Of a stretch of DNA of 64,000 nucleotides, positions 24,430 through 37,206 are shown piece by piece. Origin of the DNA: Lineus longissimus (taxonomy: Eukaryota; Nemertea; Pilidiophora; Heteronemertea; Lineidae); assembly GCF_910592395.1 (NCBI RefSeq), contig NC_088319.1, positions 12,772,001 to 12,836,000 on the forward strand, in the 5' to 3' direction. How positions within the stretch are numbered: the stretch's first letter is position 1; each line of letters opens with the position of its first letter. Position numbers and translations under genes: made by a program. The notes under the pieces were generated by a model. The model did not search any database and was not told the DNA's origin. It saw only the letters and a list, made by a program, of their open reading frames with translations.

Positions 24430-24918
24430 CCTCTCAATAAGTCCTTCATGATGGCACAGTCCTGTGACACGTTTAACCCAGGGCGAGGAAGGGGTACCCC
24501 TTTGATGGTACCCTTACCCCCAACCCTCAACCATCATTACCCTTCCTTTTCACTGGCATGATAGTGGCAAGAAGACTGCCAAGAGGTGGTACTGGTGGCT
24601 TCCTTGAGACAGTTGCATGTGGTTGTACCTGGGCAACCAATTCAAGGGGTCAGGGATCAGGTTTTTTCCCCACCAACATGTTGCCGAATGGTAAATGCAT
24701 AAAAAATTGGTTGGAAAAGGGTTTTGCAGGCAAAGAGACTGGAAGACACTTGACTCTTGAGGAACACCAGACTGATGAACAAAGAACCTGAGGAACATAG
24801 AACCCTCTTCATATCTGGGAGCATAACAATCCTGCTAGCGAATATTGATTATTCTTTAGGAAAAACCAGAAGATCTTCAAAATTAATGGTGCCCCATAAA
24901 AACCATACATTCCTCCAT

Positions 24919-25400
24919 AAGGTGTCTTCGAGTCCCACCACGGCCAATGTGGAATCCGTTCAAAAGGTTTATTTGAATCTCAAAATAAATATTTTTCTCG
25001 AAACGCCTGCTCGGTTTTTGCTTGATTAATTCGGGATTATATCCATTTTAACCGTCGATGGAACATTATTACTAAAGTCTAAAAAAACAAAACACATGTC
25101 ATATGGCCGGCTTTCGAATATGATCCACTAAGCAGTCAACCTATACATTACAGGCAATCGAACGCTGAAGGAGTCCAAAAAATTCTATCTTCGGTCCCAC
25201 ATGTCCCATATGACGACCGCACATCCGCGTACAACACACAATGCATTCGCCAGTACAATGCCACTCCAACACTACAACCGCCTTCTGCCCGTGCGTTTCT
25301 GCGCGCCCAACACACATTCCTGCACAATGTGTCTTCGGGTCCCACCACGGACGATTTGGAGTTCGTTCATAAGGTTTATTGAAATCTCAAAATAATTTTT
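24919..25400. repeat. Pair of ~80-bp direct repeats
   Basis: The segment 24919-25000 (gtgtcttcgagtcccaccac) and the segment 25328-25400 (gtgtcttcgggtcccaccac) share about 80 bases including caaaggtttatt-like text and the final ctcaaaataa. Together they flank the diverged unit-end copy at 25105-25310. They could be ends of one insertion. Confidence 0.5.
25105..25310. repeat. Diverged third copy of the unit B right end
   Basis: The part 25105-25170 resembles 19170-19258 and 7685-7770 (ggccggctttcgaatatgat, then aatcgaacgctgaaggag). The part 25239-25309 resembles 19477-19545. About 220 bases lying between them in unit B are replaced or deleted. This links the sequence just outside unit B to the duplicated unit and suggests an older, wider repeat. 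Confidence 0.55.
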
Positions 25401-26297
25401 TTTTCTGAATTCAGATTTAATGATCCAAATCAAGATTTAGCAATTGACATTTCCTGAACTTTATGTAAGTATCCATGCAGTATGAATATATACCGCTACT
25501 ATGGTTGATATTACTTTGATACCGTGCAGTGTCCATTGTAATTTGTAACATTTGCAATATTTACAGGTTTTGTGCTGAAAAACCAGTATTTTTATCATAA
25601 AATATAGGTTTATGGAAAAAAGCTTACTTAATGAGGAAAGAATATTGTTTTTTTTACAGATAAACTTATCTTTTTCAAACAACCTGGTTTATTAGGAGTT
25701 TTAAAAAACCTATAATATTTCTTTCAAATAAACTTAGTTTATCGTTATTGAAGAAATATAGGTTGTTTCAATAACTGGACACTCCGCTTGCCATAAATAA
25801 CGTCTTCGTAAAAGTTGTTCCCAATCAAGTGCATGACTCTATAGACATAAGAAGTTCCTCATACGCTCACCTGATGTCTCCCCTGTCGCAGCGAGGGGAG
25901 GAATTCCCCGAATCATACCGGGAAATCGTACCACTTTCCCAGTATTGGTTACAGATTCCGTATCGGTATCAATCAGTACATTGGCCGACATGGAAAACGT
26001 AGGCTACAAGCTGTGAATTGCAAATAATATATGCCATTCTTCGGAGTAGGAAAGTGAAAACAGGTTAAGTCATCTCCGGGCCATTTCGTGACAACCTTTC
26101 CGGGAAAACAATGATTCGGTGAGTCACCAAGTAGGCCTAGCTCAATATAACCGTGTTGGTATAGTCCCTAAAGCTAACGGATACGCCGGTAATCCTGTCG
26201 TTTTTGGTGTGTCAGAAAAATAGAAGTACATGTACACTGCGATGTCGTAGTGTGAATATCATGCATTCAGGTTCGTTGAAATTCTGTATTCATAGTA

Positions 26298-26475
26298 CAG
26301 TGGAACCTCTGTTAGCGGAGACCTCTCCATTAAGGACAACCTCTCTATTAAGGACACTAGTTATCGTCCCAAATTGGTTGTTTCCATTCAATTTGACCTC
26401 TCTAATCAGGACACCTCTCTATTAAGGACAGCACTTGTCAGACCCGTGGGTGTCCTTAATAGAGAGGTCCTACTG
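26298..26475. mobile_element. Tc1/mariner-like MITE with TA duplication
   Basis: The 178-bp element starts cagtggaacctct, ends aggtcctactg, and is flanked by TA (26296-26297 and 26476-26477). The internal phrase cctctctattaaggacac occurs repeatedly in both orientations. No coding capacity; it would need a transposase supplied in trans. Confidence 0.7.
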
Positions 26476-26949
26476 TATTCATAATCTGTATACACAACGG
26501 CAATTGTTAAAATCTGTGTTCAGAGCGTATTTACAAAATTAGAAATCTAAAGTCCAATCGTACACTGGATAGGCCTAAAATATTCACAAAACATTGGCCT
26601 AGATAAGGCCTAGATTTAGTTAGAAAGAAGTCCTCGACGCTATGATTCATTGATTGAGTCTCAGCTTCTTGTATACATGTAATATCAAAACCGGTGCAAT
26701 GCAAATATCGAAATAAAGGCCAAGCCAGGACTACTTGTATAAGTCGCGACCATTTATAGTTGGGACAACTTGACGTCCCCTACAGGGAAACAATAGGCCC
26801 TATTGTTATTATTATCATTATTAAACGCAAGAAAATCATTATCATATTGGCAAACTCCCGAGTGGGGCACCCATTTTTAGACATGATTCATTGTTATTGT
26901 TCAGAAATGGATAATCACAGACACCCAGCATAATCAATGTAAATGGATC

Positions 26950-27318
26950 AATAGCATTCCGCGACGATGAGGTCGCTGCAGCTGCTGCCCTCTATTTCCC
27001 CATCGCTGAATTACAGGCAATGTCGGACAAACATGCGGTTTCGTAATGGATTCAGGCTTTCTAACTTGGGCATTAAGATTCAATCTGGCACATGTCCGAG
27101 TTGGAAATACTACATAATTGTTCTGAATATTTCTCTCTCTGACTCTATGGTATCATTCATGCTAAAAACAATGCAGGATCAAAGATAATTGACTTTGAAA
27201 TAAGCTCAAATGCGTGGAAATAAGTGTCGATGTCCGACTGTCACGTGACTAAAACGTCATCAATATCTTATGCAAATGACATTGTGAGCTATAAATAGTA
27301 ACTTCGCGGAATGCTATT
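26950..27318. mobile_element. MITE, copy 1 (aatagcattccgcg ends)
   Basis: Terminal inverted repeat aatagcattccgcg with cgcggaatgctatt at the other end. The body closely matches 40178-40533. The internal text ctgcagctgctgccctctat and gactgtcacgtgac is shared. No coding potential; short ORFs in it are incidental. Confidence 0.75.
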
Positions 27319-30152
27319 ACCGCGTACCAGTGCATGAGGTTTATCAACATGAAAAAGGTTTTTGCTATCATGATAAAATACATGGATGCACACTGGCATC
27401 TATATCATAATACTATAAGGCGGCTCGATAAAGTGCCATTTGGGGGTAGTGTTTCGTCTCGAAATTTTGCACGTTTGCAGGTGATATGTTATCCTGATGC
27501 AACGTCATGTTTATTTTAGGAAATTTACTTCAGCGGAGCAGTAATGATCGGGATTTTTAATCGAACACTGTCAATTCTCCTTACCACTCACAGAAGCCAA
27601 GTCATTGCTGTTTAGTTATGCAGGGGCTTAATCAATCACCTGCACTCCCTGTGGGGTGGCTAACATTACCTGTTGAACAGCTGGCTGTAAGGGGATGATT
27701 GGAACAGCCTGTACCTGTTGACCTGCTGAACTAAGATTAATGTTATTTTCAATCCACGATTGCAGGTCACCTGATGTTCGAGATTTCGCGGGGAAAGAAA
27801 TTGTAAACAAACGTATGTGTGCAGTTCAAATGTAAACAAAAATGTATTTTTGGTACTTTCGGTTGCTGGACTTGGGTTTCCCCACAGTAAGAAGCTGAGG
27901 TCAAATTGGTGGTCTATTGTTTATGGGTGCTGTGTTAGCCAGAGCTAGCCCTTGATAATGAAGGTTACCATGGTCTGTTTATGTGCTCACCACAGCTTTC
28001 AATACTTGATCTGAAGAGGCGCGCTGAACCTGAAATGGCCTTATCAAGGAGCTGCTCACGGTGCTGAACTTCTAGCTTGCCTGTCGAGTAAGTGCCTTGC
28101 CCGAGACCTGGCTAATATAGGAGGAGCGCGCATTTTAAAGTTATAGTAGTGATAGTGCAATTGGTTCGAGCCATTTGGAGGCCGACATGTGAAGGCCTAT
28201 CTGGGTACTTCTTCTTCTCCGTATAAAAAGGGGCATTGCTGACTAAGAAACGAGGCATTGCCTCATCATCTCTATCGGACCAACTGATATACATGTACTT
28301 TTATATGCACGCATACAGCACGCCACAGCTAGGTCCGAGTCTGTGGACAAATGGTTGGTTTAATTTGTCTCTTCGATATGGCTCCTTTGATATTGCATTA
28401 GATTTTCATTGCAATTCAATCTATTCGAGGTATAGCCCATTTGAACCTGCCTGCGCCACGGGTACAATGCTAGTATTTAATATTACAGGACCGGACACCT
28501 GGGAATTTAAGCCATACACTAGCATATACCCATGGAGCGGGCAAAGTTGAAATGTAATATACATTAGTTAAATGGGCACGATGATTGAACTACATTAAAT
28601 TTCTAACGTTACTTAAGTTTTATTAAAGGTCAAACACGAAATGAACTGCATTTAGGGACTTATTGCTGCTATCAACATGCAACCCCCAATAGATTGATTG
28701 GAGTACGCTATTTTGCACAATGCATTGAGACCAGTGACAGCAGGTCCTGTTCCAAATAAGGGCCTCACATATTAGGCATATCACCTACCCACTCCCGTAC
28801 CCAATGCCACTGTCGGACCAAAGCAAGGCGCATGGAGAGATGCAGAACGCAATTCAAACTGACAACATCAATCAGTAAAGAATAAATCAAAGAGCAAGCG
28901 CTGGCCACTGTACATATTTTGTCCATCCTGGCATAACTGTTTATTGATACCCTGACTGCATGTTCCGGTAGGCCACCCTGCAGAATTTGCCTTATCACTC
29001 CGGTCAGTGTTTCTCGAATAGAACTAAAATAGAATAGGCTAATCATTAATCTCCCTGCTAATACCCTGCACCATGGACCAGGTTGTATAGCACTACATAC
29101 GTGCTGGAAGCTAATATTGATGTGGCAGGGAGAATATGCGTGAAGTTTGTGTATGCTTTTGAGAATGAGCGGAGCTCTCCAGTCGACGTGCTCTCTGAAA
29201 AGTTGTTATTTATTCCAAAACCACCAAGATATTCGACGTATGACACCCTCAGTGACACTCTTACTTATGATCCACACCTACGAAGCCAAAAGTTGCAAGA
29301 ATTCGACGCATTTCCGAGGCCCAATTTTGAAACAAAAATCGCCTCCTATTTAGCGGCCACAACGCGCATTATAGTATAGATGTACATGATATATATATGC
29401 TGTTAAAAAAAACTATTTTTGCAAATTTAGATCATTTAGCTAGTGAGCAACCCTTAAGCGGATTTTAAGTTAGTTTTTCTTAAAGCTAATTTTTTTTGTT
29501 TAGTTTTAAATAAGGCCAGAGCCAAAGCCTTAGACACTGTGTACATTACGTGTACAATGGTGTAAATTACGTGTACACTGCTACACATGCATGTAGGTTT
29601 TGGTAAAAAAGTGCCCCTATATATATATAGGGGCAATCAATACTCGCGAAATTTTATACGCCTCACCAATATCATAATAAAATTTTACAACATCTCAATG
29701 CCAATTGCCGTCAAATCGTCACTCGCGCATTGATATGGCTCTCTTAAAATACAATTTCTAAACTGAGCAGTGAGACCACATTTTCTTAAATATATTAAAT
29801 ATCAAAAAGCATATTTCTGTGATGGCTTGACTCTGGAGATTTAGAATCAACCACAGATTTCCAAACACCTATTAGAAAAAAAGTGGCCCTGTCCTGACCC
29901 CAAAAATCGAAGAGCAATTAATGATAAGTTTTGCAAATCTGTTGGCCCGTGATTTGTGTTTGGTCCAACAAATAGATTGAAGAAAACCCAACTTTTGAAG
30001 AAATAGGCCCGGCTTGTAGTTTCTTATCAAAAGGACCTGACGTGGGCATTTACTTCTTAACGAGCCTTTCCCTCGTGAACAAAAAAGTGCCGCGAAATTT
30101 CAATTTTATAGCTGCTTCGGAGAACTAATCAGTTAGGTTTTTTTTCTTTCAG
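27319..30152. other. Region upstream of the TLR exon; first TLR exon not located
   Basis: No exon here can be supported. Two open stretches (28236-28550, 29083-29379) show no recognisable domain. The TLR start codon must lie in this region or further upstream, because the main exon begins at an acceptor. The stretch 29610-29640 holds a short atatatatag repeat. Confidence 0.4.
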
Positions 30153-32730
30153 GTCAACTTTGTACCTCCTTGCAACACTCCTCTTAGCGACTAGATTTGG
30201 AACTATCGACACTTCGTACACATGCCCATCGACCCCAGGTGGCAGGCCCTGCAAGTGCAGTAAAGACTTTAAGAACATCAATTGCGAAAATGTGGGCTTG
30301 GTTGACATCCCAGATAACATCCCAGAGCCCGCAGAGACGCTGAATCTCGGAAGGAACAGTTTCAGTGTCATCCAAAGAGGGCCATTTGTTAAGCTGAAAA
30401 ATCTAACCCAATTAGATCTCCGGGGGAGTCAGTTGCGGACGATAACAGTTGGCGCTTTCCACGGGCTTGTTAATTTGAAGATACTGTTTTTGACAAGAAA
30501 TTCACTGCCAAGAATTGAGCCGAGCATATGTGATGATCTGCCCATGCTCCAGGATCTATATCTCGGGCAGAATAAACTCTCGGTAATACCTGATCTGGGA
30601 AAGTGTAGAGACCTCAAGACTTTACTCCTCGAGCTGAACGCTTTAACAAGCCCTAAGTTTCCCGACAGTTTCCACAGTTTAACGAAGCTAAAAAGCGTTG
30701 GGTTGAGTAACAATGACCTTGGGGCTATCGCCAAGGACGATTTCGCTCCTCTGCTCAATTCGCCAATCACAAAAATATCGCTATCTCGTGATAGGTTGAG
30801 CTCGATTGAAGCTGGCAGCTTTCATTACATCAGCGACACATTGACGTCCTTGAAGATCTCTTACAATTCCTTAAGCGGCGAGGACATTCGGAATCTTTGT
30901 GATGATTTGGGGAAAGGGAAGCAGTTTACTTCATTGAACTTTGACGGCATGAGCCACTTCAGAGACCTACCTGCCGATACCTTCCGCGGGTTTGCAAATA
31001 GTTCCCTCCGGCAGTTGAGCTTCCGCCACACTGATAGCATTGAGAAACTCGAAGAAGGGACATTTGTGTATCTACCGAAATTATACAGATTAGACATCGG
31101 CTACAGTAAGATACAGCAGATCGCTCCGATGGCTTTCAGGGGTCTTGAGAGCCTTGAAGAGTTGATTCTGAATCAGAATGAAATAAGTGGCCTACCGCAC
31201 AGTTTGCCGATATCTTTGAAAATTGTGAATCTGCAGGATAACTCGATCTCGAAGATCTCTGATAATTTCTTTGCGGGGATGAAGAATCTCTGGGTGTTGA
31301 ATCTCAAGAACAATAACATTCTGAAACTAGACCCTCACGCATTCGCTGGACTCGAGCACCTCAGGTATCTGAACCTCTCTGGTAACCACATAGATGGCGC
31401 GGGTGTACAAGTGTTCAGTCCGCTCAGAAAGCTACGGAGTTTGTCTCTGAAGAGTAACAAAATAACAAAGATAATAAAAAACCCGCGTATCTTTGAGAAG
31501 CTTGCGAGTTTGGAGTATTTGGATCTTTCGGACAATCGTTGTTCAGCCCTTCCCGCCCTCGTCTTTCAAAACCTGAAGCGGCTGAAAATCCTGAGACTGA
31601 CGAATAATGATCTGGGACCGCAGTTGCGTAAGGATACAAAGGGGGAACTATTTGCTGGCTTGGAAAATCTGGAGGAACTGTACATTGAGAAGAACGACAT
31701 CCAGGAGCTCACTGGTGATGTGTTTCGTCATTTGAAGGGCGCGAAAATGCTTGAATTGGGAGAGAACGCGATCTCCCAATGGGGAACATCCACTTTCTTG
31801 TCTCAGAACAGTACATTGAAACACCTAAACCTCAGCAGAAATCGCATTGCAACTATCAATGAACCGTCTTTGGCAGATTTGAAATTGCTAACGACTTTGA
31901 CCTTGACTGCGAACCCCTTCTCGTGTGACTGCGGATTGGTGTGGTTCCGGCGATGGATCAACTCAACCAATGTCACCTTCCCCGAACTCGAGTTGTACAC
32001 CTGCAACTCTCCTGTGAACATGGCCGGAATCCCTCTACTAAAGTTCGATCCAGATTCCCTGACATGCAAGGATCTATTCCCGTACATCCTCGGTGGGTCG
32101 CTAGGAGGCTTTGTGATACTCATTTTGGTCATTTCGCTCGTGATGTACCGCTATCGGTGGTTTATAAAGCTTCGCGCCTACAGAATCGCTAAAGCTGTCG
32201 CAAGGCACACCCGAGCACCTGGGTATGAACCGATTCCTGGCGATGACCTCAGATTTGACGCCTATATCTCAAACCACAGAGATGACAGGCGGTTTGTCTT
32301 GGATGAACTACTTCAGAACTACGACAATGGCAATGGTTACAATGGTGGGTTTCGATTATGCTTTAATGAGCGCGACTTCGTGCCCGGAGAATACGACCTA
32401 ACCAATGTGACAGAAAACATGAGCCAGAGCCAGCGCGGTTTGATCGTACTGAGCCTGCAATACATCCAGGATCACTTCCAAGACTTCGAGCTCCATCTGC
32501 TCTTAAAAGAGGCAAACCTGCGCGCTTTCGGCTTGATTGTAATCGAACTTGAAGAGATCCCGCCCAACAGGATCCCGAACGGGCTTCGCCGAATCTTCGA
32601 AGAAGGCGACCATCTCTCTTGGTCCGAGGATCCGAATCAGCAGCAACTCTTCCGCGAGAGGCTAACCAACAAACTGCAGCGACGTCCCCAAAGGTTCGTT
32701 GATGCGATGGCTCCTGCTGTCCAAGATTAA
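30153..32730 (+). CDS. TLR: Toll-like receptor, main (3') exon; 5' exon with start codon missing
   Basis: The exon begins after TTTTTTTTCTTTCAG at 30153 and ends at TAA 32728-32730, with no ATG between the acceptor and the mature domains. The in-frame upstream TAG at 30109-30111 excludes a longer single-exon reading. So the N-terminal part of the signal peptide is on an upstream exon. Visible, counting from 30160: hydrophobic LYLLATLLLATRF; an LRRNT with clustered Cys (residues ~22-47); about 22 leucine-rich repeats (~55-583); an LRRCT beginning NPFSCDCGLVWFRRW (~584-635); one transmembrane helix (~640-664); a TIR domain (~697-840). The TIR holds FDAYISNHRDD (box 1) and the BB loop RDFVPG (box 2). 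The single LRRCT resembles vertebrate-type TLRs. The likely role is surface or endosomal recognition of microbial ligands with MyD88-type signalling. Confidence 0.93.
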
Positions 32731-32968
32731 TTGTGACGGGCGTGTCCAGGGTCGTAATGCCTTGATGATATTTTGGGATTCATCAAAAAATCATCTTGTC
32801 GAAGCTTTTTTTATTTTTCCGATGTCTTATTTTTATTGCTCTAGTGATCAGCAGACTCAGTCTAATTATTCTTCGTGTGAAGCGATAAAATGTTTGTTGA
32901 GCTATGGTTGGGTCGCTTCATGATTAAAAGAAGACCAAGAAAATCACTGCGTCATCACTACACCTAAT

Positions 32969-33327
32969 TACGGCAGCAGATTAGTGCCATAAAAAATGAA
33001 ATATTATCTCGTTATTACGAGATCTTTTCTCGTTATTACGAGATCTTTTCTCGTTATCATGAGATCTTTTCTCGTTATTACGCGATGTTATCTCGTTATT
33101 ACGAGATCTTTCCCGTTATTACGCGATCTTTTCTCGTTATTACGAGATGCGAAAGTGCACGCAACATCGTGGATTAAAGCTCAGGATCAAGCGCGGAAAA
33201 GGTCCGTACTTTATAGACCCATATACCATCATCGCGTAATAACGAGATAACATCTCGTAATAACGAGAAAAGATCTCGTAATAACGAGATAATATTTTAT
33301 TTTTCATGGCACTAATCTGCTGCCGTA
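32969..33327. mobile_element. MITE with tandem palindromic TCTCGTTATTACGAGA units
   Basis: This 359-bp element starts tacggcagcagattagtgcc and ends with the reverse complement. It is flanked by cctaat on both sides (32963-32968 and 33328-33333), a 6-base target duplication. The left arm carries about seven copies of an 18-mer based on tctcgttattacgagatctt, itself palindromic. The right arm carries the inverted units. The core is unique (33148-33230). It sits just 3' of the TLR gene. Confidence 0.85.
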
Positions 33328-36300
33328 CCTAATACATGTATATTGATATAATCGTCATTTCTTAGTAATTATCACATTTCAGTGTAAGACACATTGTTAT
33401 TTCATCATAGCAAGTAATTGTATGTTTAGTCTTTATACATATACAAACTCGATCATAATCTTTCTTTTCGACTACGAACGTCTACATGCATTGTGTTCAG
33501 TTTATTATTTTGGTAGTTAGTTTGCATTTATACAATCTTCGGTATATGTTGGATGCCGTATTGATCAGAATGAAATACATTCTTATAAAACCATTGAACC
33601 TTTTTTCATGATCAACTTGAGTTTTTACCTTTGGAGTAAAAAAACTCAAGTTGATCATGAAAAATATGTTAACGTTTTTATTAAGCTTATTTTGGTCATG
33701 TGATTGGCATCTAAATGACTTGAGCGTTTTTTTTTTTGAATTGTCACGGCGGGTGTACTCAGCAATAGTTGAATTGAAGTTCTTTTTGGTGAGTACAGTA
33801 GGCTACTCAAAAAGTAGAAACTGTATAAACCAAACAGAATTGCTTAAAGCTCGCATTATTATTATCGTTGTATTTTATCATGTTCATTGGGTGAACTTTC
33901 CAATCATTTTCGTTGTTTTTATCATCTTAGTAATTTTATAGCTGTTCTAATTCCTGCAGTGTACAGTCATCCTTAGGAAATCAGGGGTCGATGTTGAACG
34001 CAATCTTTAGCCCCTGATTTCCTCAGTACAGTAATTCCCCTTGTAATGTTTGGACTCTGACTTTCGCCACCAAGAAAGAATGATATAAAAGTCTCCCCCG
34101 CGGCGCCGTCCGGATTTTATGAAATGAAAGGGTTCCGTAGTCTGACAAGAAACAGTGTATAATCTTTACTTGCCCGGTACACTCACAACTCTAAAACAAT
34201 CAATGAGAGATAATGTTTTGTTTGCACGGGATTTAGAATAATATTTCCTTTCCATGTTAATTTTCGCCGCATTTATTCTTGGCACTAATTTTGTTGCCAT
34301 TTTGTCTGTTGCTTTTATTCTCATTAACTTGTCTTGTTCTCATGTAGAGTTTTATAAACTACCGCATGCTTATTAGTGATGTCTTCATGTTATCTGTTAC
34401 CCTAGAAAGGCTCGAGTCCCCAAGGGCCTTGCCCCGTTGCTGCGTTCAGGTCAAAGCCACGGGTGGGCTCCTCTCGGCTCTAGTGGATAATCAGACAGGG
34501 GCAGCTCCGCCGCCTGACTCCCGAGTACAAGTTCGAGTCCCACTGTGAACTGCGCTCGAATGTCCAGTTCCCTTCCACTCCGACCAGGTTATCCGTCGGT
34601 TCTCGTCCTCGTTTCCTGTTGGAGTTTCGTTCGGCGCTGTGGTTGCCTCCCGGGACACTAGTCCAGGTAACCTCGACCCTATCCGCCGGGCAGCGGAGGG
34701 TCGAGGAGGCCTCGTTGATTTACTCGAGGCGAGCCATACATTGTCAGTGCATACAGTGGATGCACTGTCATACCGAGCGCTCTGGTATCCGAGATTACAT
34801 GTTGTTTTCCCTCTAGAATGTCTGTCTCGAGGCGGACATCGTCAACAGCATGGAAAAATGCGTGTTGAATCACAATGCTCAAGTTTGTTTCACGTTATTT
34901 CTCTTCGATACGCTCACTCGTCAATGCTACTTCCATTAGAAACCGTTGCCAAGGGCGTCACTGCTAAGTGTTTCTCTGGACGCCATTCGCTCGCGGGTGG
35001 CATTTAACGACGAACGCTGGACTACTGGACTACTAACTCTACAGGTAGGTGCGTTTAGCAGGTAACTAGAAATTGTCTGAACATTAAAGCCCGTGTAACA
35101 ATAAAAAATTAAAATGACTGCATTTTGATATGTTTACGACTCCCATTTGGCCTAGACTTCAAATACGATTTCATTATTTCCCCTTTATGGACATGTCATT
35201 TATTTGAACCTCCCAAATGATCGTGCAGTATGATAATACTAGGGACATCTATACACGTAGGCTTATGGGCATCCATGGTAATGCTAATGGCCGCGGCCGT
35301 ACATTTCGAAAGCACGCAGGATGTATATGTATCGGGGAGGGGAGTGCATTTGCGAATTTAAGGTAATTTTACCTATGCGCGCGTACGTGTGCGTTCGCAG
35401 TAGACCACCGGCGCGACGACGTACGTACGCAGAAGGACTGAGCTATCAGTGCATGCGTATGTGCGGGGGGGGGGGGGGTGTAGGCCAACACGAAAAGTGA
35501 ATGGACGGCCCCAGCATTACCTATATACTGGTATACCATTCTAGGTAGTGCTAGCCACATGTACATCATGTCAAGACCTTTCTTTGACAAAGTTAACACT
35601 CTTAACCATTACTTACTTAACCTTACGAATTTTGTGTACCTTTGACACTTGGCCATGTATGAATATCGCGTTCTTAAGATCTTACCCAAAACATTGAAGG
35701 TAAATTTATTTCTTGTGTGATGGCATAAAAAACGAATGAAGCCTAGTCTTTACTTATTCTTGGCGGTGCATCGGTAATTTAAGTTTCTTTTGTGTCAATG
35801 TTAGAAATTCAAAAAATGACCGGAAATCCACTCTGTCTGCTTTTTGCAATGATGCAATATATACCCAGAAATGATGTTGTTCGAATAATCAATTTTTATG
35901 TGAAACCGTATTGCTCTACTTCGTGATCATAACTATACTGGGTAAATTTAGTAGGCGGTTTCAACTCCATTACCTAGCCAATCCACTATCTATGTGACAG
36001 CAATCATGAAGATCAATAGACATGATAAATAGATCTTCCTTTGAAGACCTAAAGGACCACACCCTTGCGCATGCATATCGCAAGGCAAGGCCATCATAGA
36101 CAGGATGGCCCAAAAAAGGGACGACCATACCTTCACCACAAAGACCCAAGCCACCTTTTCGGATGATTCGAGTTTCTTTCTAGAAGAAGAACGAGACCAT
36201 GAAATAAATATCGAATCGGTTTAGTTCCGGAGTCAATTATTAGAAGCAAAGTTGGGAGCAATTTTGCAGCTCTTACAATTCATGGTAAGTTCTTCTCTCG

Positions 36301-37206
36301 GCTCAAGTCACCCCCGACTTTGCTTCTCAAAATGGCTCCGGCGCAAAAACTACTGTAAAGTTTCGAATCGAAATATTTTGCTCTCATTGTTCCATTCAAA
36401 AAGATTCTCCATCCACTGCTACCGGTGGATGTGCAGATATGTTTGCCCCCTTTTTGGTCCCACCCTGATCAATGCTGTCGTTCCAAGGTTAACTTGAGGT
36501 TAATTGAATGAGCCGATAATCGTCTTGAGTTGGTGATTAGCTTGTGAGGCTGATTAGCCTTTGATCAATTTTCTATTTCTGCAGGCAGCAACAAAACCGG
36601 GCAGCAAAACATACATCATTGTCATCTTCATTCGCACAATGTACAACCAACAATGCTTGTGCATACATCTACGAATAGTACGAAGGTGCTGTCCGGATCC
36701 TAGGTCGGTCGGTCTAGTAAAATTGTTTTGAAAATACATGTGAGTCACTTTTGTGCTGCCATTATAGGAGGCAGAGGATGAATGAGTTGACGAGTTTGAT
36801 TAAAAGTAGAAGAAATTTTATGACATACTGGATTTTTATAGTTAGGCCGATTTTACTCGAAATTCAGGTGATGATGGCTAATTTTACGTTCTCCTGTTCT
36901 TGAATAGTCATGACCAAGCCGAAAACTCTAACAGCAGCTCAAACCACGATTGAGGTCACTATTGATTTGATACGTGCTGTTGAATCATATTCTAGTGATC
37001 AAGAACTATCAACGATTTAATGATAGTGCCTTCATGCAATCAAGCGTGCAATCGGTATTGTATAACCACATGTGAGGCTGTAGAAATCCATCAATAATGT
37101 CAACAGTCGTAGCTCTCCTGCCTTTCTGCAGTGATGCTTCGTGGCGTTAGCTTAATTGACGGATTAATAATTGGTATGGGGCTGCTTCACAGATCGATTG
37201 GTATCA
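33328..37206. other. Intergenic, no gene recognised
   Basis: The stretch contains two perfect hairpins (33602-33664 and 33975-34023). A GC-richer block (34380-35000) has short ORFs but no domain. A poly-G run lies at about 35464-35477. A GC- and CG-rich stretch at 35370-35470 has cgcgcgtacg words. I see no supported exon. Confidence 0.4.
33602..33664. repeat. Perfect 25-bp inverted repeat (hairpin)
   Basis: The arm tttttcatgatcaacttgag (33602 onward, 25 bp to 33626) is exactly complementary to 33640-33664, with a 13-base loop. It could be a tiny foldback element or a transcribed hairpin downstream of the TLR gene. Confidence 0.8.

Noticed and set aside
27628-27790. A - strand open stretch with Q/V-rich text (QQVQAVPIIPLQPAVQQV) resembling a terminal exon
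   Set aside because: The acceptor upstream is poor, no neighbouring exon was found, and I do not recognise the family. Not enough to call a gene.
28236-28550. 104-codon + strand ORF
   Set aside because: No recognisable domain, no splice context, and part of it (gcgccacgggtacaatgc) is shared with an intergenic repeat near 18530.
34400-34545. tRNA-like text (agttcgagtcccac resembling a T-arm)
   Set aside because: No consistent acceptor, D-arm and anticodon stem could be folded around it.
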